Shown here: piece after piece, positions 1 through 7,685 of the stretch
Layout: each line of letters begins with the position of its first letter
How positions within the stretch are numbered: the first letter of the stretch is position 1
DNA from: Mesorhizobium metallidurans STM 2683
GTDB taxonomy: Bacteria > Pseudomonadota > Alphaproteobacteria > Rhizobiales > Rhizobiaceae
NCBI RefSeq assembly: GCF_000350085.1
Contig: NZ_CAUM01000040.1
Span: 1 to 64,000, forward strand
Direction: 5' to 3'
Length of the DNA: 64,000 nucleotides
Translations under genes and position numbers: made by a program
The notes under the pieces: model-generated
Databases searched by the model: none
Seen by the model: only the letters and a program-made list of their open reading frames with translations
Told to the model about the DNA's origin: nothing

Positions 1-74
1 AGACTTCCGTTGGCGCTGACCTCGGAAAATTGCCTGCCTTTTCGGCGCCAAAGAGGAAGTAAGGCGCGCGGCAG

Positions 75-140
75 CGTTCCCTCCCCTTGTGGGGAGGGTT
101 AGGGTGGGGGTCCTCTTCGCAAGAATCAATATGTGAATCC
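75..140. repeat. Intergenic repeat, family B
   Basis: A G-rich block (GTGGGGAGGGTTAGGGTGGG and flanks) followed by a TCTTCGCAAGAATC stretch recurs almost unchanged at about 23661-23722. The two copies share more than 50 bp, so this is a dispersed element and not chance. Nothing else is visible in positions 1-232 apart from the ribosome binding site of the VOC gene at about 220. Confidence 0.7.
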
Positions 141-232
141 CCGCGACCAGGGTGGAGAAAAGCAGTCGGCGACCTATTTCGGAAAAGGGCACGCGAGACG
201 AAAATCTGGCTTTCAACGGAAAGGACCATGCA

Positions 233-712
233 ATGCCAATTCCGAAGAATACGATTTGCCTCTGGTACGACAAGGATGCGGAGGCCGCGGCCCGCTTCTA
301 TGCCGAGACCTTTCCCGACAGCGCGGTGAGTGCCATCCATCGTGCCCCCAGCGACTATCCGTCGGGCAAGAAGGGCGACGTGTTGACGGTCGAGTTCACC
401 GTTGCCGGCGTTCCCTGTCTCGGCCTCAACGGCGGTCCGGCGTTCAAGCAGAGCGAGGCCTTCTCGTTCCAGATCGCCACCGACGATCAAGAGGAAACCG
501 ACCGCTACTGGAATGCCATCGTCGACAATGGCGGCCAGGAGAGCGCCTGCGGCTGGTGCAAGGACAAATGGGACCTGTCCTGGCAAATCACGCCGCGCAC
601 GCTGACCGAGGCGATGGCGGCCGGCGGCGACGAAGCCAAGCGCGCCTTCGATGCGATGATGGAGATGAAGAAGATCGACGTCGCCGCGATCGACGCGGCA
701 CGGCGCGGCTGA
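233..712 (+). CDS. VOC (PhnB-like) family protein
   Basis: The 159-residue product begins MPIPKNTICLWYDKDAEAAA and has the metal-independent 'PhnB/3-demethylubiquinone methyltransferase-like' VOC pattern: an FYAETFPDS helix near residue 20, a GLNGGPAF turn near residue 65, and a C-terminal TPRTLTEAM...FDAMMEMKKID block. Members of this branch adopt the vicinal oxygen chelate fold, and their reaction is usually unknown despite methyltransferase labels. The ATG at 233 is chosen because AAAGGA lies about 10 bases upstream and the family begins there; an in-frame ATG at 152 would add unrelated residues. A truncated relative of its 3' end lies about 1.6 kb downstream. Family assignment is firm and biochemical function is unknown. 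Confidence 0.85.
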   Translation: MPIPKNTICLWYDKDAEAAARFYAETFPDSAVSAIHRAPSDYPSGKKGDVLTVEFTVAGVPCLGLNGGPAFKQSEAFSFQIATDDQEETDRYWNAIVDNGGQESACGWCKDKWDLSWQITPRTLTEAMAAGGDEAKRAFDAMMEMKKIDVAAIDAARRG

Positions 713-781
713 CGCGCCATGTCCGCTTAGCGCCGGAAGCCGGCTTTCCCCTCGTCGGCGAAGGAAGGCGGGTCGTGGTGC

Positions 782-1141
782 CTAGGGATATTTCGTCTGA
801 TTTGCACGGGCGTCCTGGGGATCGCCCTCCAACTCCTTTGGCAGTGGCAGGCCTGAGCACTGCAAGTGCATCTCGCGGGCGAACAGCTTTCGCTGCTTCT
901 GCTCATGCTCCTTGATGGCTGCCACCAGCCCTAACGAGTACGGGCCAAGCAAGACGCCGAAGCCCCACCCCGGGTGCTCTTTTTCGCGTGCGTCGTAGTC
1001 CGAAGCCGCCATGCGGGCTTGCTGGCATTCCGGCGACAGCCATTTCGGGTCTTGCTGCGAAAGCGACGCTTCGTAGACGACCGGAGAGGTCACGCATCCA
1101 GCCAATGTCGCGGCCAAGGCGACGACTACCGCAATTCTCAT
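782..1141 (-). CDS. Small predicted lipoprotein
   Basis: The 119-residue protein starts MRIAVVVALAATLAGC, a short positively charged n-region, a hydrophobic core and an LAGC lipobox, so it should be lipidated on Cys16 and anchored in the envelope. The mature part is charged, with a central hydrophobic GFGVLLGPYSLGLVAAI stretch and no domain I recognise. It is transcribed in the same direction as the EamA transporter behind it, 83 bp downstream of that gene's stop, but no functional link is visible. The lipoprotein signal is clear; the role is unknown. Confidence 0.7.
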   Translation of the reverse strand: MRIAVVVALAATLAGCVTSPVVYEASLSQQDPKWLSPECQQARMAASDYDAREKEHPGWGFGVLLGPYSLGLVAAIKEHEQKQRKLFAREMHLQCSGLPLPKELEGDPQDARANQTKYP

Positions 1142-1224
1142 CCCGAACCCCCAAAGTATTGTGGAGAGTTATACAAAAATCTTCTTTCCACAAGCTCCGG
1201 GCCAATTCCTCGCCGTCAGGATTT

Positions 1225-2124
1225 CTACGCCACGCGTGGTTGAGCCGGCCTGGGTTTGACCACGGTGGCGAGCACGATACCGGCGACGATGAAGGCCGCC
1301 CCGACCAGATCGTAGTCGTGCAAGCCCTCTCCGAGCAGCAGATAGGCGAGTATGGCGACGAACACCGTCTGCAGATAGAGCAGCATGCTCGCCCGGCTCG
1401 CGCCAAGCGTTTCCACGCTTTTGTTGTAGAGATAGTACATCAAGGCGCCGCCGGGGCCGGCCAGATAGGCGAGCGCGAGCACGCTGTCGACGTCCATGGT
1501 GGAGCGTTCGTCGTTGAACAATTCCCATAGATGGAACGGCAGGGCGACCAGCGCGCCGGCGCCGAGCAGCAGCACGACCATCGGCAGGAGTTCGATGCCG
1601 AATTTGGCGCGGCGCAACAGAACAGTGTACAGGCCCCAGCAGAACGCGCTGCCGACGATCCACAACTCGCCGGCGTTGAACTTGAGTTGCAGCAGCGCCG
1701 TCAGGTCCCCGCGCGCGACGATGAAAACCATCCCGGCGAGCGCAACAACCGCGCCAAGCGACTTCCACAGCCCGAGCGGCTCGCCAAGCACGAAACGGGC
1801 AAGCACCATCGTCATCACAGGCGACAGCGCCATGATGATGCCGGCCGTGGTGGCGTCGGTGTCGTTGAGGCCATGGTAGATCATGCCCTGGCACAGCGTC
1901 AGGCCGATCGCCCCCACGGCGACGACCTCCAGGGCGCGCGTCCGCAAAAGCCCGATCATCGCCTCGTGATGACGGTGCACGATCGGCAGCAGGATGGCGC
2001 AAGCCAGCGCCAGCCGCCAGAAACAGAGCCCCCAGGGCGGCATTTCAGGCGCCACCCATTTGGCCGCGATATAGACACCAGCCGAAAGCAGCCAGCACAG
2101 CACGGCGGCCGGATAGCCGGTCAT
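1225..2124 (-). CDS. EamA/DMT superfamily transporter
   Basis: The 299-residue protein has about ten hydrophobic segments arranged as two EamA repeats, the usual size of the drug/metabolite transporter superfamily in the inner membrane. The first repeat contains the typical WGLCFWRLALA segment near residue 32, and the second ends with LLGEGLHDYDLVGAAFIVAG, the conserved 'GE.....G..LI..G' close of the family. Such proteins export amino acids, metabolites or drugs, and the substrate cannot be read from sequence. No strong Shine-Dalgarno precedes the ATG at 2124, so the exact start is less certain than the family. Confidence 0.85.
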   Translation of the reverse strand: MTGYPAAVLCWLLSAGVYIAAKWVAPEMPPWGLCFWRLALACAILLPIVHRHHEAMIGLLRTRALEVVAVGAIGLTLCQGMIYHGLNDTDATTAGIIMALSPVMTMVLARFVLGEPLGLWKSLGAVVALAGMVFIVARGDLTALLQLKFNAGELWIVGSAFCWGLYTVLLRRAKFGIELLPMVVLLLGAGALVALPFHLWELFNDERSTMDVDSVLALAYLAGPGGALMYYLYNKSVETLGASRASMLLYLQTVFVAILAYLLLGEGLHDYDLVGAAFIVAGIVLATVVKPRPAQPRVA

Positions 2125-2352
2125 GGAGGATATGGCACGACAGCTGGTTGCGCTGCTGGATGCGCTATCGGCACTGCCTGCATGTCATGCCCCCTTCGAT
2201 GACGTTAGCCCGAGGGGGTAATATAGCTCGCGTCGGTGGGTCGTGCATCTCGTTTTGAAAGGGGATGAGGCCCGGTGGCCTTGTGCCCCTCGACGGGCGC
2301 GGAGATTCTTTCCCTGAGTGGAAAATGCGCCCAGACTTCGAGGGTGGTTACT

Positions 2353-2457
2353 TGCAAGCCGCGCACGCTGACAGAGACGCGCGCGTTCGACGCGATGATG
2401 GACACGACGAAGATCGACGTCGCGGTGATCGAGGCGGTGCGCCTAACGCGCCAGTAG
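2353..2457 (+). pseudogene. VOC protein C-terminal remnant
   Basis: The frame encodes KPRTLTETRAFDAMMDTTK then IDVAVIEAVR, which aligns with the last ~35 codons of the intact VOC protein at 233-712 (TPRTLTEAM...RAFDAMMEMKKIDVAAIDAAR) with about eight to ten codons deleted in the middle. Upstream of it no VOC-like frame can be followed, so only the tail survives. It lies between the EamA transporter and the restriction-modification genes. It could be the wreck of a second VOC gene or of a local duplication. Nothing else is visible in 2125-2557 except a CCCCCT/AGGGGG inverted repeat near 2190-2218. Confidence 0.65.
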
Positions 2458-2557
2458 TTGCCACAAGGGCGCGTTCGCTACGACTTCCACATGGAACATA
2501 ACAAGAACATGTGATAGGCTATCGCGTAGACGGGTTTAGCAGGCTACGGTCGACCGG

Positions 2558-4369
2558 ATGGGAGAAGTTTCACAGATTCGCTTGTCGGAGTTGCGTGCGA
2601 CGTCGCCGTCCGTGGTGGACGGATGCACACTGAGATTCGCGCGCGGAGAACTGTCGAAAGCGCGACTTCTGGCGCGCGCCTGGTCCGAGACGATCGACGA
2701 ATGCGATCGCGAGACCTATGCAGTTTCACTGACCCGCCACGCCCTGGAAGCTTTGTCCAGGTCCATCGGCGTTTCCCCAGCATTGTGCCCCTCGCTCGCC
2801 TTCGACACGGAGCAGTTGGACGAGCCCGCATCCGCGCTTGCAAACACCATCGGAGAAACTGCCGGACGGCTGCCTATTCTTGAAGCTCTCCATCTCGTGA
2901 CCAGCCTTTATCCGATCCTGTTGCCAACGAAGGAGCGTGGCGAACGCGGTGCCTTCTACACGCCGCCGGCCTTGGTCAATCGCCTTCTCGATCAGGCTGA
3001 AGAAGAAGGCCTCGATTGGCGTACTGCGCGGGTTCTTGATCCCGCTGCCGGCGGTGGGACATTTCTGTTTCATGCCGCACATCGCATGATCGCCGCGCTC
3101 GGCGAGTGCGAGCCTGCTTTCGCGCTCAGCCATGTCGGCACAAGGCTTGCTGGTTTCGAGCTCGACCCTCACGCGGCCATGCTCGCCCAGGGTGCGCTGG
3201 AGATCGCTCTTGCCGAGGTTGCGACCAAGGCTGGCCGTGCTGCCCCTACCATTGTGACGGCCTGCAGTACGCTTGAAGCCGAGCCGGAGCCGGTCTTCGA
3301 TCTCGTCGTCGGCAATCCGCCCTACGGGCGTGTCTCGCTGCTACCCGAACTGCGAGAGCGCTATGCGCGCAGCCTTTACGGTCACGCCAATCTCTATGGC
3401 GTTTTCACCGATGCTGCGCTGCGCTGGACAAAACGCGGCGGCCTAGTCGCCTTTCTTACGCCGACAAGCTTTCTTGGTGGCCATTACTATTCTGCGCTGC
3501 GCAGCCTTCTCGCCAGGGAGGCACCACCCGTCGCGATCGACTTCGTGCATGCGCGGCGCGGCGTTTTCGAGGATGTACTGCAGGAGACGCTGCTTGCCGT
3601 CTACAAGCGCGGCGCTCAACCGCAGCGCGCGCAGATACACTATTTGACCGTCGCGTCGGAAACCGAGGCCAAGGTTACCCGCAATGGCACGATAGGCTTG
3701 CCATCCGATCGCACCGCACCCTGGCTCGCTCCGCGCACACCCGAGCACAGCCGACTTATCGCTCGGGCCGAAACGATGATGCATCGCCTTGCCGATTGGG
3801 GCTACGAGGTCTCGACCGGCCCGCTCGTTTGGAACCGCTTCAAGGATCAATTGCGCGATCGCGCCGGCGGCGAGGGCGTTCATCCATTAATCTGGGCGGA
3901 ATCTGTTACCTTTGACGGTCAATTCACTTATCGCGCTTACAAGAAGAACCACGCTCCCTATTTCAAACTGGAGGTTGGCGATGACTGGCTGCTTGTCGAG
4001 GAGCCCTGCGTTCTCGTTCAGCGCACGACTGCCAAGGAGCAGGCCCGCCGCCTGATCGCCGCTGAGCTTCCGGAAGAGTTCATCGATACATATGGCGGCG
4101 TCGTTGTCGAAAACCATCTCAACATGGTCCGCGCGATCGGCAGCACCAAAGTGCCGGCGGCAGTCCTCGCGGCTCTGTTGAACAGCCGTGTCGTCGACGA
4201 TCTTTTTCGCTGTATCAGCGGCAGCGTCGCCGTCTCAGCCTTCGAGCTCGAAGCGCTCCCCTTGCCTTCGCCCGAGTGCACCAAGGCGCTGACGAAGCTT
4301 GTTACAGCGCGAGCAACACGGGAGCGGATCCAGGTGGAATGCGACCGCCTCTACGGTGAGTTTACATGA
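2558..4369 (+). CDS. Type II DNA adenine-N6 methyltransferase
   Basis: The 603-residue protein methylates adenine N6 in a specific DNA site, protecting it from the partner nuclease. It carries the gamma-class order of motifs: ERGAFYTPPALV (motif X, near 131), VLDPAAGGGTF (motif I, S-adenosylmethionine binding, near 159), and DLVVGNPPYG (motif IV, catalytic NPPY at about 252-255). A long C-terminal target recognition region follows. The family fits M.BsuBI/M.PstI-like enzymes, whose classical target is CTGCAG; specificity here is unproven. The stop overlaps the nuclease start by four bases (ATGA), so the two are translationally coupled. Codon use looks less GC-rich than the neighbours, in keeping with transfer. 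Confidence 0.88.
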   Translation: MGEVSQIRLSELRATSPSVVDGCTLRFARGELSKARLLARAWSETIDECDRETYAVSLTRHALEALSRSIGVSPALCPSLAFDTEQLDEPASALANTIGETAGRLPILEALHLVTSLYPILLPTKERGERGAFYTPPALVNRLLDQAEEEGLDWRTARVLDPAAGGGTFLFHAAHRMIAALGECEPAFALSHVGTRLAGFELDPHAAMLAQGALEIALAEVATKAGRAAPTIVTACSTLEAEPEPVFDLVVGNPPYGRVSLLPELRERYARSLYGHANLYGVFTDAALRWTKRGGLVAFLTPTSFLGGHYYSALRSLLAREAPPVAIDFVHARRGVFEDVLQETLLAVYKRGAQPQRAQIHYLTVASETEAKVTRNGTIGLPSDRTAPWLAPRTPEHSRLIARAETMMHRLADWGYEVSTGPLVWNRFKDQLRDRAGGEGVHPLIWAESVTFDGQFTYRAYKKNHAPYFKLEVGDDWLLVEEPCVLVQRTTAKEQARRLIAAELPEEFIDTYGGVVVENHLNMVRAIGSTKVPAAVLAALLNSRVVDDLFRCISGSVAVSAFELEALPLPSPECTKALTKLVTARATRERIQVECDRLYGEFT

Positions 4370-5508
4370 CAGCGCGGCCGCCCTTTGCGACACGCGACCT
4401 CATCGCCGAACGACTGCCGCTGATTTTTCCTGAAGGCACACCGAACTGCATCTATTGCATACGGGAACTTGCTGCCAGCACCGTGTTTGCCGCAATCTAT
4501 ATCGGCGCGGTCGAAGGTTCAGGGCGATTTCTTGGCCCGGTCCATGTCTATCGCATGACCCGCGAGCAGGCAGCGCTGGCGGACGATGCCGATCGAGATG
4601 CCTACACCGCCGCCGTCTTGCGGAAGAACGGCATCGTTGCGGGATCACGCTGGTATGCAGACAATACGCGCGAGCCCATTCGTGACGAGACGCTGCGAGA
4701 CGGCTTGGTGGCGATCGGCGCCGTCCTGCGTCGCGAGGATTTGCCGACAACTTCAAGTCAACCTCGCTATGCGCTGAAAGCGGACTTTTCCACACTGTTT
4801 GATCCGACGCTGGAAGGCGAAGCGCTGGAAGTCGCTATCGCGAACTTCCAGGAAACGCACCTCAGCAAGGGCGCGCTGGCCCGCGTGACCATCATGCGCG
4901 CTGGTGCCGCCGCCAACGCTACCGGCATTCGAGTCACCTTTCCGAATGGCGAAACGAGGCTGCTTGCGCCAGGGCCGAGTTCGATCATTGCACAAGCCGT
5001 CATTGAGGTGTTCGCCAAGCGATTCCTGGCCGCTCCCGCCATGCTATGGCTGAGCGAGAGCGGCAACAAGGTGGTCATTCGCGATGACGCCATTGCCAGT
5101 GCGATCGGTCTCAAGATCGAGGCTGACAAGAACCTGCCCGACATCATCCTCGCCGATCTCGGCCACAAGGAACCCTTGATCCTGTTCGTTGAAGTCGTGG
5201 CGACTGATGGCGCGATCACGGATCGCCGACGCGATGCCATCCATGCTGTCACGGATGCGGCTGGTTTTGACCGAAAACAGATTGCGTTCCTCACAGCCTA
5301 TCAGGATCGCCAATCTGCCGGCTTCAAGAAGACTGTCGCCCAACTCGCCTGGGGGTCATTCGCCTGGTTCGTATCGGAACCCACCCAACTTCTCGTGCTT
5401 CATGATGGCACGGCCGACGAGCGCTCACTCGGAAGTTTGCCCTGGGCCTCGCTAGCTATAGCACCACCCCCTACCTCTCCTCCACAATCCGCAAATACGC
5501 CGCCGTGA
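4366..5508 (+). CDS. BsuBI/PstI-type restriction endonuclease
   Basis: The 380-residue protein is the nuclease of the system. The N-terminal ~190 residues resemble the helical domain of BsuBI/PstI-family enzymes (BsuBI_PstI_RE). The C-terminal part contains PDIILADLGHKEPLILFVEV and then VATDGAI, with Asp259 and Glu276 placed as the metal-binding acids of the PD-(D/E)xK-like core; the conserved VATDG segment is characteristic of the family. It begins inside the methyltransferase stop. Its last 12 or so codons (proline-rich, ending NTPP) overlap the 3' end of the oppositely transcribed permease by 38 bp, which looks like an insertion scar. No control (C) protein gene is seen. Cleavage activity is inferred, not shown. 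Confidence 0.85.
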   Translation: MTARPPFATRDLIAERLPLIFPEGTPNCIYCIRELAASTVFAAIYIGAVEGSGRFLGPVHVYRMTREQAALADDADRDAYTAAVLRKNGIVAGSRWYADNTREPIRDETLRDGLVAIGAVLRREDLPTTSSQPRYALKADFSTLFDPTLEGEALEVAIANFQETHLSKGALARVTIMRAGAAANATGIRVTFPNGETRLLAPGPSSIIAQAVIEVFAKRFLAAPAMLWLSESGNKVVIRDDAIASAIGLKIEADKNLPDIILADLGHKEPLILFVEVVATDGAITDRRRDAIHAVTDAAGFDRKQIAFLTAYQDRQSAGFKKTVAQLAWGSFAWFVSEPTQLLVLHDGTADERSLGSLPWASLAIAPPPTSPPQSANTPP

Positions 5509-6451
5509 CAAACAGCACGATCAGGCCAAACAGTATCCGCCGCGCGCCCTCCGGCATTTGCAGGATGGTCAGCAGCGTGGTCAGCACGGTGAGGATGAGC
5601 GCGCCGATGATGGTGCCGGTGTAGCCGCCGCGCCCGCCGAAGATCGAGGTCCCGCCGATCACGGCCGCCGCCACCGAAGGCAGCACCAGCGGTTCGGCGA
5701 GCGACAGTGACGGCGCCTTGATCAGGCCGATATAGAGCAGGCCGGTGACGCCGGCGAGCACGCTGGAGATGACGTAGAGCGCGGTGATCACCTGCCAGTA
5801 TTGCACGCCGGACAGGCGCGTCGCGCGCTCACTGTCGCCGACGGCGTAGAGCAGGCGGCCGAAGCCGGTGCGGCTGAGCGTGAAGACGATGAGGGCGGCC
5901 AGCGGCACGAACAGAAGCAGGGCGTTGGGGAAGCCATAGGTCACGCCGGTGCCGAGCCAGGCGAGGAAGTCGGGGATCTTGGCGCCCGAGGCGATCACCG
6001 TGCGCTGGTAGACCTGCAGGCAGCCGGTGCCGATCAGGCTGGTGCCCAGCGTCATGATCAGCGGATGGACGCGGAAGACGCCGACGCCGATGCCGTTGAC
6101 CAGGCCGATCAGCACCGCCGGCATCATCGCCAGCAGGAAGGCCACCGCCGGGTCCTGGTTGACGACTTGCGTTGCCATGATGAAGGCGCTCATCGTCGCC
6201 ACCGTGCCGACCGAGAGGTCGATGCCGCCGGTCAGCATGGTCATGGTCTGGCAGCCGGCGAGGATCGCCAGCGGTATGGCAAATTTGATGGTATTGGCGA
6301 TCCAGCGCTCGTTGACGATGCCGGGGCGCAGGACCTGCAGGATCACCACCAGGATGACGAGCAGGATGATCAGCGGGATTAGCGGCCGGTCGGCCATGAA
6401 GCGTTTCAGGCGACGGCCGAAGGGGACGGGTTGGATCGCTGATATACTCAT
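5471..6451 (-). CDS. Sugar ABC transporter permease (RbsC-like)
   Basis: The 326-residue inner membrane protein belongs to the BPD_transp_2 family of ribose/fructose-type importers. It has multiple hydrophobic helices and the diagnostic LTGGIDLSVG loop near residue 75 and GGTSIFGGRGG near residue 266. It is the last gene of the minus-strand uptake operon and forms, with the second permease at 6714-7685, the transmembrane dimer. The 262 bp between the two permease genes is filled by a palindromic repeat. Its 3' end overlaps the 3' end of the restriction endonuclease gene. Confidence 0.9.
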   Translation of the reverse strand: MSISAIQPVPFGRRLKRFMADRPLIPLIILLVILVVILQVLRPGIVNERWIANTIKFAIPLAILAGCQTMTMLTGGIDLSVGTVATMSAFIMATQVVNQDPAVAFLLAMMPAVLIGLVNGIGVGVFRVHPLIMTLGTSLIGTGCLQVYQRTVIASGAKIPDFLAWLGTGVTYGFPNALLLFVPLAALIVFTLSRTGFGRLLYAVGDSERATRLSGVQYWQVITALYVISSVLAGVTGLLYIGLIKAPSLSLAEPLVLPSVAAAVIGGTSIFGGRGGYTGTIIGALILTVLTTLLTILQMPEGARRILFGLIVLFVTAAYLRIVEER

Positions 6452-6505
6452 GGGGTGGCTCGCGATTGGGGTGGCGCGATGTTGATGTGATTGTCGGTTG
6501 GAGAT

Positions 6506-6690
6506 GGCGCTCTACGGCGCCCCCCTCTGTCCTGCCGGACATCTCCCCCTCTAGGGGGGAGATTGGCGGCTTTGGCGCCGGCGTTCTTCCTGCAACGTTG
6601 GAAAGTGGCGAAATCGGTGGTGCCGTCCGATCTCCCCCCTAGAGGGGGAGATGTCCGGCAGGACAGAGGGGGGCGCGAAGGAACGCCGAC
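6506..6690. repeat. Palindromic intergenic element, family A
   Basis: This ~185 bp element has long complementary ends (CGCCCCCCTCTGTCCTGCCG ... and its reverse complement near 6655-6680) and an inner hairpin with TCTCCCCCTCTAGGGGGGAGA. The central part is a CAACGTTGGA...GGCGAAA spacer. Related copies lie at about 30030-30225, 34100-34270 and 39199-39370, with partial copies at 9268-9326 and 23633-23760. It resembles the mosaic intergenic elements described in rhizobia. It separates the two permease genes of one operon, so the transcript should carry a very stable structure here. Confidence 0.85.
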
Positions 6691-6713
6691 TTCATGCCGA
6701 TGCGCGCCACTCA

Positions 6714-7685
6714 TCATTGCCGCCCCCGCATCGTAATAAACGCGCCGAACATCACCACGGCGACCATGATGGCGCCCTCGATGATGGCGGTGACGTTGGG
6801 GTCGATGGCGAGCAGCGTCAGGTCGGTGCGCACCAGCCGCAGAACGAAGACGGCGACGATGGGCCCGAGCAAGCCGCCCTTGCCGCCGCCGAGCGCCACG
6901 CCGCCCAGCACCACGGCGGCGACGCTGGCGAGCAGATAGGGGCCGGGGATGGGCGCGCCGATGCCGGTGCTCATGGTCAGCGCCAGCCCGCCGAAAGCGG
7001 CAAACAGGCCGGACAGCGCATAGGCGATGATGCGGGTGCGCGCGACCGGCACGCCGCTGCGGAACGCCGCCAATTCGCTCGAGCCGATGGCGTAGATGGA
7101 GAGGCCGAGCTTTGAGCGTCTGAGCGGGATCCAGATGATGCACAGGCAAATGATCAGCACCAGCAGCGCCTTCGGCAGCCAGGCGTCGATGGCATCGGGC
7201 AGGCCGGGTATCGGCACGGTGCCCGATATGAGGCCCTTCAGCCATTCGGCGACGGCGCCGCCGGGCGCATCGAGCACCAGCAGGGCCGCGCCCTGCAGGA
7301 CGAAGAGCATGGCGAGCGTGACGACGATGTCGGGCACGCGGGTGACGATGATGAGGATGCCGTTGACGGCGCCAAGGACAAAACCCATGGCCAGCACGAA
7401 GGGAACGACGAACAGCGCGTATTCCTCCGAGGCGCCGTTCATCATCGAGGCGGCGGTGACGCTGGTCAGCGCCATCATGGCGGCGACCGACAGGTCGATG
7501 CCGCCGGCGATGACGACGACGGTCTGCGCGGCGACGGCGAAGGCGTAAGGCAGCACGGCCCGCGCGAGCGAGCCGAAATCGCCGCTGCCATAGCCGGGCT
7601 GGATCAGCTTGGTGATGATGAACAGGATCACCAGGAGGGCGAACAGGCCGGCGACCCAGCCCTGGCGGCGCAAGAGACGGCTCAT
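6714..7685 (-). CDS. Sugar ABC transporter permease (RbsC-like)
   Basis: The 323-residue protein starts MSRLLRRQGWVAGLFALLVI. It has the BPD_transp_2 hallmarks: VIAGGIDLSVAAMMAL near residue 60 and GGVALGGGKGGLLGP near residue 253, with about nine to ten membrane segments. The ATG at 7685 overlaps the stop of the ATPase gene (7682-7684) in an ATGA arrangement, which sets the start and implies translational coupling. It pairs with the permease at 5471-6451. An open frame continues upstream through the ATPase gene but is only its shadow. Confidence 0.92.
   Translation of the reverse strand: MSRLLRRQGWVAGLFALLVILFIITKLIQPGYGSGDFGSLARAVLPYAFAVAAQTVVVIAGGIDLSVAAMMALTSVTAASMMNGASEEYALFVVPFVLAMGFVLGAVNGILIIVTRVPDIVVTLAMLFVLQGAALLVLDAPGGAVAEWLKGLISGTVPIPGLPDAIDAWLPKALLVLIICLCIIWIPLRRSKLGLSIYAIGSSELAAFRSGVPVARTRIIAYALSGLFAAFGGLALTMSTGIGAPIPGPYLLASVAAVVLGGVALGGGKGGLLGPIVAVFVLRLVRTDLTLLAIDPNVTAIIEGAIMVAVVMFGAFITMRGRQ

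Noticed and set aside
2558..4369. Methyltransferase as part of a BREX or type I system
   Set aside because: No BrxC, PglZ, HsdS or HsdR genes are present, and the nuclease partner identifies a type II pair.
6506..6690. CRISPR-like repeats
   Set aside because: These are single palindromic elements scattered between genes, with no regular spacers or cas genes.
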